DNA from: Emmonsiellopsis sp. PD_33
Taxonomy: Eukaryota > Ascomycota > Eurotiomycetes > Onygenales > Ajellomycetaceae
Reading direction: 5' to 3'
Length of the DNA stretch: 32,584 nucleotides
NCBI GenBank assembly: GCA_032988165.1
Contig: JANTQF010000384.1
Location: 1 to 32,584, forward strand
Shown here: positions 30,843 to 32,584 of the stretch, piece after piece
Layout: every line of letters starts with the position of its first letter
Position numbering within the stretch: the first letter of the stretch is position 1
Notes under the pieces: generated by a model
What the model saw: only the letters and a program-made list of their open reading frames with translations
The model's database searches: none
Told to the model about the DNA's origin: nothing
Translations under genes and position numbers: made by a program

Positions 30843-31452
30843 GTGGAGATAAGGAATTGAGTTAGGGGGTGAACAGGAGAACTAGAAGCAGAACAGAAGA
30901 GAGAGATATGGCTTTAATGGATGTTGGGATGGATCATGATGGATGGAGAGACAGGACTGAGCAGTGACTGTTGTGGTGAGACTGCCAGTGTGTGTGAAGG
31001 AGTGCGGTTGACTGACAAAGCGCCTTCCCCTATACTGCTGCCCCTTATCCCACCCCCTTTTATGGGCAATCCACCACAGATTATCTCTTTGTGAAGAGCT
31101 GGATGCTGCGAATATCCTCAGGGTATCACTAGTAGTCAATTACAACAAGGCTGATACCCGTCTTCTTGGTCAGATGGCGCAAACGAAACCAGGCAAACTT
31201 CTTTGTTGATAGCCGCTTATTATATCAACCAACACCGCTCCGATATGTCTGGCCTCTAGCATAAAATAAAAGATATCATTGCTCTATAAAGCACATTATA
31301 CCAGGATGTAATAACTAATGGAATATTAGTGTGTTAACCTACCCAAAAAACTAACCCATATCAAGCCATATCAAGAATATCCACCCCGCCTAGATAGCAA
31401 ACAAACAATCCCCAAAAGGCAAACAGCCCAAAATAAACCCACCGTTGATAAA
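30843..31452. other. Promoter of the Dlt1-like gene and 3' flank of the aminotransferase gene
   Basis: Two minus-strand genes are separated here. The right part (31200-31400) is AT-rich and probably holds the aminotransferase 3' UTR; the left part has GA-rich and TG-rich stretches typical of a promoter. No coding domain is seen. Confidence 0.4.
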
Positions 31453-32394
31453 CTAATCCTCAACAGCAACCTCATCATCCGGATCAAAAGCCGCATCCTC
31501 CCCCCTGGCCCGTCTAATCACCCTCTCAATCCCATCCAACCCCTTCTTCAACACATCCATCTTCGGCCCATAACTCAACCGCACAAAATGATGACACGGA
31601 CTATCAAACAGATCCCTCCTCTTCGCCGGATTCAAATCGAAAAATATCCCCGGCACCACAATCACCTTCTCCGGCAACAGCGCATTGAAGAAATTCAACC
31701 CGTCCGAAATATTCGCCGACGCAGGCAATGGCGGGTCAAGCGCCGTCAGGTCCAGCCAGATGTAGAACGTCGCGTCCGGAATGTCCCTGATCACGAAGCC
31801 GATCTCCTTCAGCCGGCCCAGGACGTAGTCGCGCTTTTCGCGGAAGTGGAGCTGGAGGGCTTTCATTTCCGCGCGAACGAGAGAGGGTTCGAGCATGGGG
31901 ATTGCGGCTTCTTGGAAGGGGACGTTGGCGCCGCCGTCGAGATATGAGCCGGCAGAGGCGAGGGCGTTGACGAATTCCTTGGGGCCGATGATCCAGGCGA
32001 TTCGCCAGCCGGGGAGGCGGAAGCGTTTGGTCAGCCCGTCGATTATGAGGACGTCTGTGGACGATTAGTTATGAGCCATGGTGTGTAGAGATGAAGGGAA
32101 TATAATACCATCAGTGTCGACATCAACGACATTCTGCGCGCCGCTGGTGGTCGATCCATCGCATCCGGTACTGTAATTGTATCCGGCATAGAACTCATCT
32201 AGAATAAGGGTTGCCCTGCCGCGACAGATGTCCTGTATCTTCGCCAACTCGGGATTCCCAACGACATGGCCGGTAGGGTTACGTGGGTTAGAAGTTAACA
32301 GAACCGAAGTGCCCCGAGCAATTTCCTCCGCGATCTTGTCCGGGTGGATATGATATCCATCTGCCTCTGATAAAGGCATAGGGACCGCCGCAAA
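31453..32394 (-). CDS. PLP-dependent class I/II aminotransferase, C-terminal 295 residues
   Basis: Predicted fold-type I transaminase, incomplete. Minus-strand exons are 32394-32109 and 32054-31453, joined by a 54-bp GT-AG intron (GATG|GTATTA ... CACAG|ACG). Recognisable blocks in order are HPDKIAEEI, SVLLTSNPRNPTG (the NPxNPTG substrate/cofactor block), LILDEFYAGYNY (Asp and Tyr contacting PLP), DGLTKRFRLPGWR (Schiff-base Lys), YLDGGANVPFQEAA and HHFVRLSYGP (the carboxylate-binding Arg). Roughly the first 130-170 residues of a normal enzyme are missing. A good acceptor (GAATGCAG|TTTGCG) opens the first visible exon, so the rest may lie beyond the window. However, the 190 bp upstream show no expected coding sequence. 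Substrate cannot be assigned. Confidence 0.85.
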
Positions 32395-32584
32395 CTGCAT
32401 TCATAATAGCAAGCCAGCGAACAAGTCCCACCCGCCCTCCCCGCCGACACCCGCCCCGTCCTCATCGGCCGCCACACAGCCCACACACAAGAACCCCGCG
32501 GGTCTCGCGACGCTATCACGCCCAGCATGTGCACCCGCTGCCCGCCACCTCCGATCACCTCCGCCAGCATTGCCGCTGCGCCTG
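32395..32584. other. C-rich segment at the window edge, not assignable
   Basis: The plus strand is abruptly C-rich, the reverse of the adjoining aminotransferase exon. All three minus frames were read; one stays open to the edge but does not resemble the aminotransferase N-terminal region. It could be an intron, a new plus-strand gene start or sequence joined by rearrangement. Confidence 0.35.

Noticed and set aside
1..32584. CRISPR arrays, bacterial-type operons or Shine-Dalgarno sites
   Set aside because: No regularly spaced repeats were seen, and the spliced genes are plainly fungal.

Overview
The window looks like a filamentous ascomycete chromosome. Its genes carry short (54-156 bp) GT-AG introns, and it encodes typical fungal single-copy proteins: Dlt1, Aim32, a QDR-like MFS transporter, a four-finger C2H2 factor and a ketosamine-kinase-like protein. 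Complete loss of CpG from the repeat block is a pattern I associate with Onygenales such as Coccidioides, so Eurotiomycetes, probably Onygenales, is my inference. No marker gene settles it.

Bases 1-9406 are a block of dead mobile elements in which I found no CpG dinucleotide on reading every line; CpG returns abruptly at 9407. The block holds: (a) the RT, RNase H and integrase part of a Ty3/gypsy retrotransposon (1-2430, +), one reading frame with stops but no net frameshift; (b) a second decayed frame of about 928 codons (2956-5739, +), whose C-terminal part resembles a 2-oxoglutarate/Fe(II) dioxygenase; (c) a pyrimidine tract, direct repeats and a hairpin (5740-6670); (d) the C-terminal part of a PIF/Harbinger transposase (about 6925-7570, +) facing (e) a Myb/SANT-like ORF of about 400 codons (8047-9246, -), the usual two-gene content of a Harbinger element.

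Bases 9407-20700 are gene-poor. They contain a MYND zinc-finger gene (11402-12079, -) with a 168-bp TA-flanked MITE 10 bp beyond its stop codon, a spliced four-finger C2H2 gene (16480-17596, +) with large intergenic regions on both sides, and several hairpins and short repeats.

Bases 20773-32584 are gene-dense: Aim32-like [2Fe-2S] protein (+), QDR-like MFS transporter (-, 6 exons), ketosamine-3-kinase-like protein (-, 4 exons), D-2-hydroxyacid dehydrogenase (+), BTB/POZ protein (-, 3 exons), Dlt1-like membrane protein (-) and a class I/II aminotransferase (-) whose N-terminal part is not visible before the window ends. I assembled the multi-exon models by hand from splice signals and phase. 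The MFS and kinase genes are in tandem, and the kinase is divergent from the dehydrogenase across about 620 bp. Several genes here are C-rich at the 5' end and G-rich at the 3' end of the coding strand.
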